From CBDBEU01 sp965204565 (GTDB taxonomy: Bacteria > Pseudomonadota > Alphaproteobacteria > Rhizobiales > TMED25): 64,000 nt of DNA. The notes under the pieces were generated by a model. The model made no database searches. It was not told the DNA's origin and saw only the letters and a program-made list of their open reading frames with translations. Every line of letters starts with the position of its first letter. Position 1 is the first letter of the stretch. The stretch spans positions 1,984,001-2,048,000 of the forward strand of contig CBDBEU010000005.1 in assembly GCA_965204565.1 (NCBI GenBank), given 5' to 3'. This document shows positions 7,855-16,285 of this stretch, piece after piece. A program made the position numbers and the translations under genes.

Positions 7855-10439
7855 CCGCCGATATCGCCACCACCGTGCCCGCATCCGGCCAAAATTCCGG
7901 CAATGCAAGCCTCAGCCTTGCCTTGAGGCTGGCGCTGCGCGACCTGCGCGGTGGCGTACGCGGTTTTTCAGTGTTTCTCGCCTGCCTCGCAATTGGTGTT
8001 GGCGCCGTTACCGGTGTGCTTTCGCTATCGAAATCGCTGGAGGAAGGTGTCGCGGCTGAAGGCCAGGTGATACTGGGCGGCGATGTGTCCTTGTCGCAGA
8101 TCCACCGCCCGGCCCCGGACGCAGATCGCGCCTTCATGGAAGAACATGGCCGCGTTTCCGAAACCGCGACGCTGCGCGCCATGGCGCGCGCCGGCGAGGC
8201 GAGGCCCGCTCTGGTCGAAATCAAGGCGGTTGATGATTTTTATCCGCTTTACGGCTCGGTGCGCTTTTCGCCTGAAGCCTCAATTGTCGAAGCTTTGGGC
8301 CGGGATCAGGGGGTACACACAGTCGCGGTCGCCGAGGAACTCACCACACGTCTGGATCTCGCCATCGGCGATAATGTCACCATCGGTGACGCCGACTATA
8401 AAATCGCCTCGATAGTCACCACCGAACCCGATCGCCTGGCCGACAGCCTCGCCTTCGGTCCACGGGTGATGATGTCCATCCCGGCACTTAACGCCAGTGG
8501 ACTTTTAAGGCCCGGAAGCCTGGTGCGCTGGAACTATAGGGTGGCGCTGAAGGACGCTTCGGGCTCAAGCCCCGAGGCGGGCGGACTTGGCAGTTTCGTC
8601 AAACTGGCCGAACAGCGCCTTGAGCCTGAGGGCTGGCGGATTCGCACCCGTGAGCGCGCCAATCCCGGCATTGAGCGTTTTCTGGAACGCCTGACCCTGT
8701 TCATGACCCTGATCAGCCTCACCGCGCTGATTGTTGGCGGTGTCGGCGTTGCCAATGCCACTGCCGCCTATCTCGACGACAAGTCGCGCATCATCGCGAC
8801 ACTGAAATGCCTAGGATCACCCGCCGCTCTGGTGTTCCGGGTCTATTTCATCGAGGTGATGATCCTTGCCGCTCTTGGCATCGCGCTGGGACTGATCTTC
8901 GGCGCGGCGATCCCATTCCTGCTTGAAAGCGTGCTGGATGAAATCATCCCCCTGCCGCTGAAGGTTGCCCTCTATGCCACACCACTGGGCTTTGCCGCCG
9001 CCTGCGGCCTGCTGACCGCCATCACCTTTTCGCTGTGGCCGCTGGGACGGGCGCAGCAAATCGCACCTGCGGCGTTGTTCCGCGACATTGTCGCTCCGGC
9101 GCACGCGCGCCCGCGCAACAAGATTCTTGCCGCCATTAGTTTATCGGCTGTGCTGCTGGGCATTCTGGTGGTGATCTCCGCTCATGACCGCCAGTTCGCG
9201 GCCATCTATGTTGCCGGCGCGTTAGCAAGCTTTGCAGCATTGCTTGGACTTGGACGCGGTCTCATGTGGGCAATGCGCCGCGCGCCGCGGCCGCGCAATG
9301 CAACATTGAAGCTGGGGCTCGCCAATCTCTCCCGCCCGGGCGCTGCCACGCCAGGCGTGGTGTTGTCGTTGGGACTCGGGCTGACGCTTTTTGTCATGGT
9401 CGGGCAGATCGACGCCAATCTTCAGCACGAACTTGCAAGCGAGCTGCCCGAGCGCGCGCCCTCCTTCTTCTTCCTCGACGTGCAGAACGGCGACACGCAG
9501 ACTTTTGACCGGCTGATTACTGATACGAGCGGTGTGCACGAACTCACCAAGGTGCCGATGCTGCGGGGCCACATCGTCAAGCTCAATGGCGTGCCTTCAT
9601 CCCAGATCGAACCTGAATCCGACGGCTGGGTGCTGCGCGGCGACCGCGGCATCACCTTTGCAAATGCACCGCCAGAAGGAACCAGCATCATCGATGGCGA
9701 ATGGTGGCCGGAAAACTATCGCGGCGAGCAACTGGTTTCATTTGCCGATGAGCCGGCAAAGGGACTTGGCCTCGAGATCGGCGACACCGTCACTGTCAAT
9801 GTGCTGGGCCGCGACATCGAGGCACGCATCGCTTCGACCCGCGATGTCAACTGGCGAAGCCTCAACGTCAATTTCGTCATGGTATTCTCACCCGGCATCA
9901 TCAAGACGGTGCCGCACGCCTTTCTCGCCAGCGTGACAATGGAGGCAGACCAGGAAAACGATCTCATTCGCCGAATCGCGGCCGCGCTTCCCAGCGTCAC
10001 CACAATCAGGGTCAAGGACGCACTTCAGGCAGTCGGAGCGCTGTTGGAAAACCTGATGCTGGCTATTCGCGCAGCCGGTGTGGTCGCTATCGCCACCGGC
10101 GCACTGGTCCTCGGCGGTGCCATTGCCGCTGGCAGGCGGGCACGGATTTACGACGCCGTCGTGTTGAAGACTTTCGGCGCCACGCGCTTTGCGGTGATGG
10201 GCGCCTATCTCGCCGAATTTGCCGTTTTGGGGCTGTTTACCGGCATATTCGCGGTATTTTCAGGCTCGCTTGCCGCCTATTTTGTCACCGTTGAGGCAAT
10301 GGACGTGGATTTCAGCTTTTTCGCCAGCGTCGCGCTTTCGATTATCGCATTGGGCGTTATCGCAACGGTCGTGCTGGGTTTTATCGGCACCTGGACCGCA
10401 CTTGGCGCCAAGGCGGCGCCAATCCTTCGCTCACCATAG
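7851..10439 (+). CDS. FtsX-like permease, YbbP type (ABC transporter)
   Basis: An 862-residue inner-membrane protein. An N-terminal membrane segment (about residues 35-55) is followed by a large periplasmic domain, an FtsX-like three-helix block (about 275-400), two central helices and a second periplasmic domain, and a second FtsX block at the end (about 735-855). This double-FtsX layout is that of YbbP, the partner of YbbA. Together with the divergent esterase it probably handles a lipid or hydrophobic product, but no substrate is proven. Translation is coupled to the ATPase gene through the GTGA overlap. Confidence 0.88.
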   Translation: MTADIATTVPASGQNSGNASLSLALRLALRDLRGGVRGFSVFLACLAIGVGAVTGVLSLSKSLEEGVAAEGQVILGGDVSLSQIHRPAPDADRAFMEEHGRVSETATLRAMARAGEARPALVEIKAVDDFYPLYGSVRFSPEASIVEALGRDQGVHTVAVAEELTTRLDLAIGDNVTIGDADYKIASIVTTEPDRLADSLAFGPRVMMSIPALNASGLLRPGSLVRWNYRVALKDASGSSPEAGGLGSFVKLAEQRLEPEGWRIRTRERANPGIERFLERLTLFMTLISLTALIVGGVGVANATAAYLDDKSRIIATLKCLGSPAALVFRVYFIEVMILAALGIALGLIFGAAIPFLLESVLDEIIPLPLKVALYATPLGFAAACGLLTAITFSLWPLGRAQQIAPAALFRDIVAPAHARPRNKILAAISLSAVLLGILVVISAHDRQFAAIYVAGALASFAALLGLGRGLMWAMRRAPRPRNATLKLGLANLSRPGAATPGVVLSLGLGLTLFVMVGQIDANLQHELASELPERAPSFFFLDVQNGDTQTFDRLITDTSGVHELTKVPMLRGHIVKLNGVPSSQIEPESDGWVLRGDRGITFANAPPEGTSIIDGEWWPENYRGEQLVSFADEPAKGLGLEIGDTVTVNVLGRDIEARIASTRDVNWRSLNVNFVMVFSPGIIKTVPHAFLASVTMEADQENDLIRRIAAALPSVTTIRVKDALQAVGALLENLMLAIRAAGVVAIATGALVLGGAIAAGRRARIYDAVVLKTFGATRFAVMGAYLAEFAVLGLFTGIFAVFSGSLAAYFVTVEAMDVDFSFFASVALSIIALGVIATVVLGFIGTWTALGAKAAPILRSP

Positions 10440-10721
10440 AGTATTCAACGACCATGCCCCTTTCACCATTGCCCGACGCCACACCTTGCCTTCGGTCTCC
10501 GCTTCGCAGACCACGAACCTGTCCTTCGGCGATCGCCCGGTGTGCTTGCCGGTCTCGACCGAAATCGAGCCGTCAACCGTGATGATGCCTTCGTTGCGTG
10601 CCGCCGCGTGCTGCATCAGACCGGAATCGATCTCGTTCCAGTAGATCTTTTCTGCACCGGCGATCCACGAAGCCTCGGCGCCGCATTGCGAGGTTGCATC
10701 GGTACCGGCGATTACCACCAC
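10431..10721 (-). pseudogene. pckA: N-terminal remnant of ATP-dependent PEP carboxykinase
   Basis: About 60 residues match the N-terminus of PckA: IYWNEIDSGLMQHA, then the substrate-site segment ETGKHTGRSPKDRFVV and ETEGKVW. After that the sequence is unrelated and stops where the YbbP gene ends. PckA is normally about 535 residues, so nearly nine tenths, including the kinase P-loop, are missing. The piece lies between the convergent YbbP-like and cckA genes and is surely inactive. A functional copy may exist elsewhere in the genome. Confidence 0.75.
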
Positions 10722-10737
10722 GGCGAAAAACAGAAGG

Positions 10738-13257
10738 TCAATCCGTCTCCATTTCGTCCTTTACCGCCTGCGCCAATTGTTTCAGAGAGAACGGTTTTGG
10801 CAGGAAGCTGAAGCGCTCCTCATCGCCAAGGCTCTTGCGGAACGCTTCTTCCGCATAGCCTGAAATGAAGATGATCTTGAGATCCGGATTGACCTTTCTG
10901 AGCTCCTTCAGAAGTGTCGGTCCGTCCATTTCCGGCATCACCACGTCGGAGACCACCAGATCAATTGTGCCATCAGCCTCATCGACCAACTCCAGCGCCT
11001 GCTCGCCCGATGGCGCCGGCAGCACCGTATAGCCGCGTGCTTCCAGCGCCCTTGCGGCAAACGCACGAACCGCGTCCTCGTCTTCAACCAGCAGCACCGT
11101 GCCCTTGCCGGTGAGATCAGCCTTTGGCCGCGCATCGCGCAATTCGCGCGTGGGCTCCGCTTCACCCTCTTCGACAATGTGGCGCGGCAGGAAGATGCGG
11201 AACGTCGTTCCCTCGCCCTCGCCAGCGGAGTCGGCGAAGATATACCCCCCCGTTTGCTTGATGATACCGTAGACCGTCGACAGCCCAAGACCGGTGCCTT
11301 TGCCAACATCCTTGGTGGAAAAGAACGGCTCGAAGATCTTCTCCAGATTTTCCCTGGAGATGCCCATACCGCTATCGCCGACTTCGATCAGCACATAGTC
11401 TGCAGCAGGAAGGGCGCTCTCATTGATATCAGTCACCTTTTCAGCCGGCACATTGGCAGTGCGCACCGACACCGTGCCGCCCTCGCCCATGGCGTCGCGC
11501 GCATTGACCACCAGATTGATGACCACCTGCTCGAACTGGTTGAGATCGGCCTTGATCAGCCACAGATCGCGCCCATGTTGTACATCAAGCTCGATTGTCT
11601 CTCCCAACAGCCGTTTCAGCAGAATCGACAGGTCGGCCATCACGTCGGTCAGCGACAGCACTTCCGGCCGCAGTGTCTGGCGGCGTGAGAACGCAAGCAA
11701 CTGTCGCACCAATCCGGCTGCCCGATTGGCGTTCTGCTTGATGTTCATGATGTCGGGGAAGGATGGATCTGTCGGGCGATGATTGGCGAGCAAAAGGTCT
11801 GAAAAGCCGATAATCGCCGTCAGCACATTGTTGAAGTCGTGCGCCACGCCGCCGGCAAGCTGGCCAATCGCCTGCATCTTCTGGGCTTGCGCGAACTGCA
11901 CTTCGAGAGAGCGCTGTTCGGTGGTGTCGACCGCGTAGGCAAGAATGCCGATCGAATCTTCGCGCGCATCCTCGATACGTGAAAGATAGACTTGTCCCTT
12001 GCGCCCCTCGCCGAATGAGACGTCAAGTGGCGTCAGGTCCGCCTCGCCCGCGCTTGCACGCTTGATCAGTGAGGCAAGCCCAACGCCGCTTTCTTCATCA
12101 ACCATCTCCGCAAAAGGACGGCCGCGCGCGCCACCTTCAGCGAACATGCGTGCAAAGGCCGGGTTGTCGCCAGTCACAATTCCGGCCTTGTCGAGTGTCG
12201 CTATCGCAATCGGTGCATTGTTGAAAAACCGCGCAAACCGAACTTCAGCGGCCCGCAAATCACCTTCGCCGTCGTCGCTGCGCGCACGGTTGAGCACCAC
12301 CGAACGCGAGGCCCTTGGCAACCCCTCGGCATCGAAAGCCACACGATGAATGATCCTCACCGGGACGTTGGTGCCGTCAATGCGCGCAAGATCGATATCG
12401 AAACTCTCAACACGAGAACTGTTGGGTGCCGGCCGAATATCATGCAGCAACGCTGCCGAACCGCCCGACACAATCTCCTCGACCGCCACCGCTCCGCCGG
12501 TAGTCTTGTCGAGAGTAAGACCAAGCCAACCGGCAAGCGTCGCATTCAGATAAGCAATGCGTCCATCAGGCTGCAAAGAAAAGAAACCAACCGGAGCGTG
12601 ATCGAGATAATTGATGATCTGCTGCAGCTCGCGAAAGGTATCTTCCTGGCGCACGCTGTCTCTGGAAATGTCGGCGACATTCCAAACCATCCGCACCGGT
12701 GTCTCCTCACCTGCCGGGTGCACCGAAAGCCGGAGCCATCTGGGCTCCTCGCTGCCTTTGGCAATCAACCTGATATCCTCGCTCCAGCTTTCCGTGCGCC
12801 GGCCTGCTTCAGTCAATCGGTAAAGCGCTTCAGACGCTTCACGATGGCCAACCAGCACGCGTTCCGGTGTTGCCAACGGCTCGTCATCGCCAATTGAAAG
12901 AATGCGGCGATAGGCTTCATTGGCGAAGGTGACCTCGCCATTTTCGTTTGCCACTGCAAAACCGCTATCAGTGGCATTGACGATCAACCCGCCGAAATCT
13001 TCTGCTCTGGCGCGCGCAGGAACCATCAGGCCGGCCAAAACTGCGACCAGCGCAATCAGACCGAACGCTGCCAACACCGCCAGAACCACCATCGCAAAAG
13101 GCTCACCGGCAGCACGATTTGCGACCAGCACGCCAGCGGATATCACCAAAAGAACCGTTGCGCCGAGGCCTACAATGCGCAGCATCGACCAACGGCCAAG
13201 CAGCCCTGGCATATCCCGGTCAGATGTCATGTTCGAATGTATCAGGTCAGCCGCCAT
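10738..13257 (-). CDS. cckA: Cell-cycle hybrid sensor histidine kinase CckA
   Basis: An 839-residue hybrid kinase. Two membrane helices lie near residues 27-47 and 55-78, followed by three PAS-like regions (about 85-200, 210-325, 340-450). The HisKA box VAHDFNN has its phospho-accepting His near 473, the ATPase domain carries N (NLVVNARDA) and G (GTGLGL) boxes, and a C-terminal receiver has its Asp in VSDVVMPEMDG near 771. CckA phosphorylates ChpT and so controls CtrA in alphaproteobacteria. CtrA-type sites occur 1.2 kb upstream at the flagellar genes. An ATG at 13230 is an alternative start. Confidence 0.93.
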   Translation of the reverse strand: MAADLIHSNMTSDRDMPGLLGRWSMLRIVGLGATVLLVISAGVLVANRAAGEPFAMVVLAVLAAFGLIALVAVLAGLMVPARARAEDFGGLIVNATDSGFAVANENGEVTFANEAYRRILSIGDDEPLATPERVLVGHREASEALYRLTEAGRRTESWSEDIRLIAKGSEEPRWLRLSVHPAGEETPVRMVWNVADISRDSVRQEDTFRELQQIINYLDHAPVGFFSLQPDGRIAYLNATLAGWLGLTLDKTTGGAVAVEEIVSGGSAALLHDIRPAPNSSRVESFDIDLARIDGTNVPVRIIHRVAFDAEGLPRASRSVVLNRARSDDGEGDLRAAEVRFARFFNNAPIAIATLDKAGIVTGDNPAFARMFAEGGARGRPFAEMVDEESGVGLASLIKRASAGEADLTPLDVSFGEGRKGQVYLSRIEDAREDSIGILAYAVDTTEQRSLEVQFAQAQKMQAIGQLAGGVAHDFNNVLTAIIGFSDLLLANHRPTDPSFPDIMNIKQNANRAAGLVRQLLAFSRRQTLRPEVLSLTDVMADLSILLKRLLGETIELDVQHGRDLWLIKADLNQFEQVVINLVVNARDAMGEGGTVSVRTANVPAEKVTDINESALPAADYVLIEVGDSGMGISRENLEKIFEPFFSTKDVGKGTGLGLSTVYGIIKQTGGYIFADSAGEGEGTTFRIFLPRHIVEEGEAEPTRELRDARPKADLTGKGTVLLVEDEDAVRAFAARALEARGYTVLPAPSGEQALELVDEADGTIDLVVSDVVMPEMDGPTLLKELRKVNPDLKIIFISGYAEEAFRKSLGDEERFSFLPKPFSLKQLAQAVKDEMETD

Positions 13258-13275
13258 GTCATTTTCAAAACCGAA

Positions 13276-14379
13276 TCAGGAACCAACAGCCTGCCCGACC
13301 ATAGACCGCTGGCGCATCACGAAACCAATGATCTCTGCCACGGCCCGGTAATGCTCAACCGAAATCTCATCTTCAATCTCGACAGTCGCGTGCAACGCCC
13401 GGGCAAGGGGCGGGTTCTCGACTACGGGAATATGGGATTCTTCGGCCACCTTGCGGCTCCTCAGCGCCACCAGATCGCTTCCCTTTGCAAGACAGACCGG
13501 GGCGGTCATGCCGGGCTCGTACTCAAGGGCGATCGCATAATGTGTCGGGTTGGTGATCAGCACTGTGGCGTTGGGAATTTGTGCCATCATTCGCTTACGG
13601 TCGCGCTGGATACGAATCTGGCTCAGTTTGGCGCGTACCGCCGGATCGCCTTCCACCTGCTTGTACTCGTCGCGGAGTTCCTTGACCGACATACGCTGCT
13701 TTTCAAACCACTTATGCTGCTGATACAGCGCTGCAACGATGGCGAGTGCAGCAATCGAGGCGCCAAATACCCTGAGTGACAACAGTCGGGCTACGGGCAT
13801 GAGGCTTTCAGGGCCCGCCATTTGCAGATCGAACAATCGGCCGACTTCCGGCCGCAGCGCGATCAGAATGGCGACACCGACAATTGCGCGTTTGGCCAGC
13901 CCCTTGGCAAAATTGACCAGACTTGTTGCAGAAAACAGGCGTTTGAAGCCGGCAATGGGCGAAATTTTGGACAATTTCGGGGTCACCGGGTCAAGTGATA
14001 GAACCGGTTGGTGCTGCACCAGATTGCCCGCGATTGCAGCTACCATCATTACCAATGTCGGCAGTGCGATCACCGCGCCCAGGGCTGTGCCAAGTTGATC
14101 GGTCAAAGCGATCAGGCCTGCACCATCGACCGGCATTTGATGGGCATGCTTGAGCATAAGGCTCAGCATGCGTGCCATCTCGCCCATTGTCTGGCTGGCA
14201 AAAGTAAGCAGAACCAGCGTCGCTCCGGCCGGCAACTCTGGCCGGAAGAGCTCGAAGTCGATAACCCCTGCAAGCCGCTCCAGCGGATCTCCCGCTTTCG
14301 ATAACGCCGCGTAGCGCTCATCCGGATCGAACAACCCGCGCTGTGCAGCCATCCTACCCTCCGTCGCCGATATCCCCAC
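13276..14379 (-). CDS. flhB: FlhB flagellar export protein with its N-terminus replaced by transposase sequence
   Basis: From about residue 50 on, this is FlhB, the export-gate switch protein: four membrane helices, the linker KWFEKQRMS, and the cytoplasmic domain with the autocleavage site NPTH. The first 40-50 residues are not FlhB. They read MAAQRGLFDPDERYAALSKA..., the same as the N-terminus of the IS5-type transposase at 39470. The normal FlhB cytoplasmic N-tail and start of helix 1 are gone. The hybrid frame is open, so a protein could be made from the transposase start, but function is doubtful. It lies 19 bp upstream of cckA and is divergent from fliO. Confidence 0.88.
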   Translation of the reverse strand: MGISATEGRMAAQRGLFDPDERYAALSKAGDPLERLAGVIDFELFRPELPAGATLVLLTFASQTMGEMARMLSLMLKHAHQMPVDGAGLIALTDQLGTALGAVIALPTLVMMVAAIAGNLVQHQPVLSLDPVTPKLSKISPIAGFKRLFSATSLVNFAKGLAKRAIVGVAILIALRPEVGRLFDLQMAGPESLMPVARLLSLRVFGASIAALAIVAALYQQHKWFEKQRMSVKELRDEYKQVEGDPAVRAKLSQIRIQRDRKRMMAQIPNATVLITNPTHYAIALEYEPGMTAPVCLAKGSDLVALRSRKVAEESHIPVVENPPLARALHATVEIEDEISVEHYRAVAEIIGFVMRQRSMVGQAVGS

Positions 14380-14423
14380 GGAATCACGCCAACACTCTCA
14401 AAGCCAGGGGGTTCAGGGCGTCC
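14225..14423 (-). mobile_element. 5' end of an IS5-family element fused into flhB
   Basis: Bases 14235-14423 are near-identical by eye to 39355-39543, the left end and first codons of IS5 copy A. They share the terminal TTCAGGGCGTCC, the leader and the transposase start. The rest of the element is absent: at about 14225 the sequence passes straight into flhB. The outer end lies 6 bases from the first CtrA-type box at 14430. Confidence 0.88.
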
Positions 14424-14429
14424 CTGTGG

Positions 14430-14444
14430 TTAACGAAGTGTTAA
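14430..14444. promoter_or_regulatory. Candidate CtrA binding site 1 (TTAA-N7-TTAA)
   Basis: TTAACGAAGTGTTAA is a perfect match to the alphaproteobacterial CtrA consensus TTAA-N7-TTAA. It lies between divergent flhB and fliO, 117 bp before the fliO start. Flagellar class II genes are classic CtrA targets, and CctA-type control is plausible because cckA is next door. Occupancy is inferred from the match only. Confidence 0.7.
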
Positions 14445-14487
14445 GAATGCAAGAATGTCGCAGCCACTCTCGGGCAAACTGGCTTCG

Positions 14488-14502
14488 TTAACAATTTGTT
14501 AG
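14488..14502. promoter_or_regulatory. Candidate CtrA binding site 2 (TTAA-N7-TTAG)
   Basis: TTAACAATTTGTTAG matches the CtrA consensus except for the last base. It is 43 bp downstream of site 1 and 59 bp before the fliO start. Two boxes in one flagellar intergenic region strengthen each other as evidence. Confidence 0.6.
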
Positions 14503-14561
14503 CCATAGTGGCGGCAATTAGTGCCTAGTTGTTTTAACTATCAGCGGCACGGGATTGGGTT

Positions 14562-15374
14562 ATGGATCTCCCAGAAATTGCGACATTCGCTGCGGCCCTG
14601 CTAGCCGTGCTGGCCCTGATCATGGCAATTGCCTGGGTGCTTCGAAGATTCTTCGGCGGTACCCAGCGCCCAGGCCAATCCCCACTGCGCCGTCGGGACC
14701 GCCGTCTAGGCGTCGTCGAGGCAGCCCAAGTGGGCCCGCGGCACCGCTTGCTGCTTGTGCGCCGTGACGATCGCGAACATTTGTTGTTGATCGGCGGCAC
14801 CACCGAGTTGCTTATTGAAACCGACATTCCGCACGATGGTGGCGAATCGGAAGTCAGCATCCGCTCGGTGGAACCGCGCCTGCGCGACGAGCCCAAGCGC
14901 GAAGAAATCTATCGACCATCTGACGATTTCGAGCCGCGCACATCACGCGCACCACCTGGCGGGACAGGTTTTGGATCCACATTTACCGATCGTTTCGATG
15001 AACCGGATGAGAGGGCCGATTCAGGTCCGCGATTCGACCTCGGCGACCGTGACCGCGACGGGCCTTTCACCGATAGGCAAGGCTTCAATCGAAATGATGA
15101 TTATGAAGAAGAAGACCGGCCCTCCTACCCGCGCGCGGACGCGCCTTCCTATCAGTTCGATGACAGTTCACGGGATCGCGAAAGTGGCTCATCGGTGTTC
15201 GAGCGAGATCGGTCTTCCAGCGAAAACCGTCACGTGATTGACGATGAAGGCGATAACAACCGGGGAGATGACGACCGCTATGCGCCAACTCTTTCCGGTC
15301 TTGGCCGCGCGGAGGATGATGATCCGGCGCAATCGCGAATCTTAAGCCGGTTCCTCAAGAAAGACGATACCTGA
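14562..15374 (+). CDS. fliO: FliO-like flagellar biosynthesis protein with a long charged tail
   Basis: A 270-residue protein. One membrane helix (about residues 8-30) and the small FliO domain follow: RLGVVEAAQVGPRHRLLLVRRD and HLLLIGG, up to about residue 90. FliO helps assemble the FliPQR export gate. The remaining 180 residues are low-complexity, rich in Asp, Arg and Ser, with no recognised fold; most FliO proteins are about 100-150 residues. The identification is supported by position directly before fliP (3 bp to the nearest ATG) and by the CtrA-type boxes upstream. Confidence 0.8.
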   Translation: MDLPEIATFAAALLAVLALIMAIAWVLRRFFGGTQRPGQSPLRRRDRRLGVVEAAQVGPRHRLLLVRRDDREHLLLIGGTTELLIETDIPHDGGESEVSIRSVEPRLRDEPKREEIYRPSDDFEPRTSRAPPGGTGFGSTFTDRFDEPDERADSGPRFDLGDRDRDGPFTDRQGFNRNDDYEEEDRPSYPRADAPSYQFDDSSRDRESGSSVFERDRSSSENRHVIDDEGDNNRGDDDRYAPTLSGLGRAEDDDPAQSRILSRFLKKDDT

Positions 15375-15383
15375 AAATGGCGT

Positions 15384-16136
15384 TTGCACTGGCACTGCGC
15401 CCCCGCACATTCGGTGGCGCAGCCCTCGCGCTCGGCCCTCATCCTGGCTGCCCCGGCACCAGCCCAGTCGTTTACCATTGGCCTTGATGAAGGCGCCGGT
15501 ATTACCGATCGCGCACTTCAGTTGATTGCACTGATCACTGTCTTGAGTTTGGCGCCATCAATCCTGGTAATTGTGACCTCATTCACCAGAATCATTGTTG
15601 TCCTTTCACTGTTGCGTACCGCAATCGGCGTTCAGCAATCGCCGCCCAATGTAGTGGTCATTTCCTTGGCGCTGTTTCTGACTGCTTTCGTCATGACACC
15701 GGTATTCACGCAAGCCTACCGTGATGGCATCCAGCCACTTGCCGCCAACGAAATTGAATTTGCCGAAGCCTTCGAGCGCGCCTCCGTGCCGTTCCACGGC
15801 TTCATGATGGCTCATATGCGTGAAAAGGACCTTGAACTGTTCGTCAATATGGCGCCGGCAGACGAACAAGAGATCGCCTCACCTGATGACGTACCGCTGC
15901 AAGTGCTGGTGCCGGCATTCGTGATTTCAGAATTGAAACGGGCGTTCGAAATCGGTTTCCTGTTGTTCGTGCCCTTTATTGTAATCGACATGGTGGTCGC
16001 GTCGGTACTGATGTCGATGGGCATCATGATGATGCCACCGATCATCATTTCCCTGCCATTCAAACCGATCTTTTTTGTCCTGGTTGATGGCTGGCATCTT
16101 GTAACCGGATCGCTGGTACAGAGTTTTACGACCTAG
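15384..16136 (+). CDS. fliP: Flagellar export gate protein FliP
   Basis: A 250-residue protein covering the full FliP core: VTSFTRIIVVLSLLRTAIG, PVFTQAYRDG, the periplasmic loop and the conserved PFKPIFFVLVDGW near the end, with four membrane helices. FliP forms most of the type III export gate pore. The signal-peptide region is odd: the nearest ATG (15377) opens a good signal start (MAFALALRP) but in another frame, while the open core frame starts only with TTG at 15384. A one-base indel near 15435 would join them, so the true start is probably 15377 with a frameshift or sequence error. Confidence 0.9.
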   Translation: MHWHCAPAHSVAQPSRSALILAAPAPAQSFTIGLDEGAGITDRALQLIALITVLSLAPSILVIVTSFTRIIVVLSLLRTAIGVQQSPPNVVVISLALFLTAFVMTPVFTQAYRDGIQPLAANEIEFAEAFERASVPFHGFMMAHMREKDLELFVNMAPADEQEIASPDDVPLQVLVPAFVISELKRAFEIGFLLFVPFIVIDMVVASVLMSMGIMMMPPIIISLPFKPIFFVLVDGWHLVTGSLVQSFTT

Positions 16137-16285
16137 CGGACTGCTTCCAACATTTGGAATCCTCGATTTCCGGCGGCGATGATCTCGTCGTCGGTTCGGC
16201 ACGCCGGGTGAAGGGTTCTGCCTCGGTTTCGGTGTGCTGCTCAATGAAGCGGTTGATGGCGGCCCGGAGGTCGACGACCGAACAG
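16133..16285 (-). mobile_element. IS630-type transposase, C-terminal remnant
   Basis: The minus strand reads LRAAINRFIEQHTETEAEPF and then, after a frame change, EIIAAGNRGFQMLEAVR and a stop. This matches the closing residues of a common IS630-family transposase type (AINRFI...PF.W...P.II.A..RG...L). Only about 48 residues remain. Its end coincides with the fliP stop codon and its other side runs into the methylase gene, whose own N-terminus seems to be lost. Confidence 0.65.
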
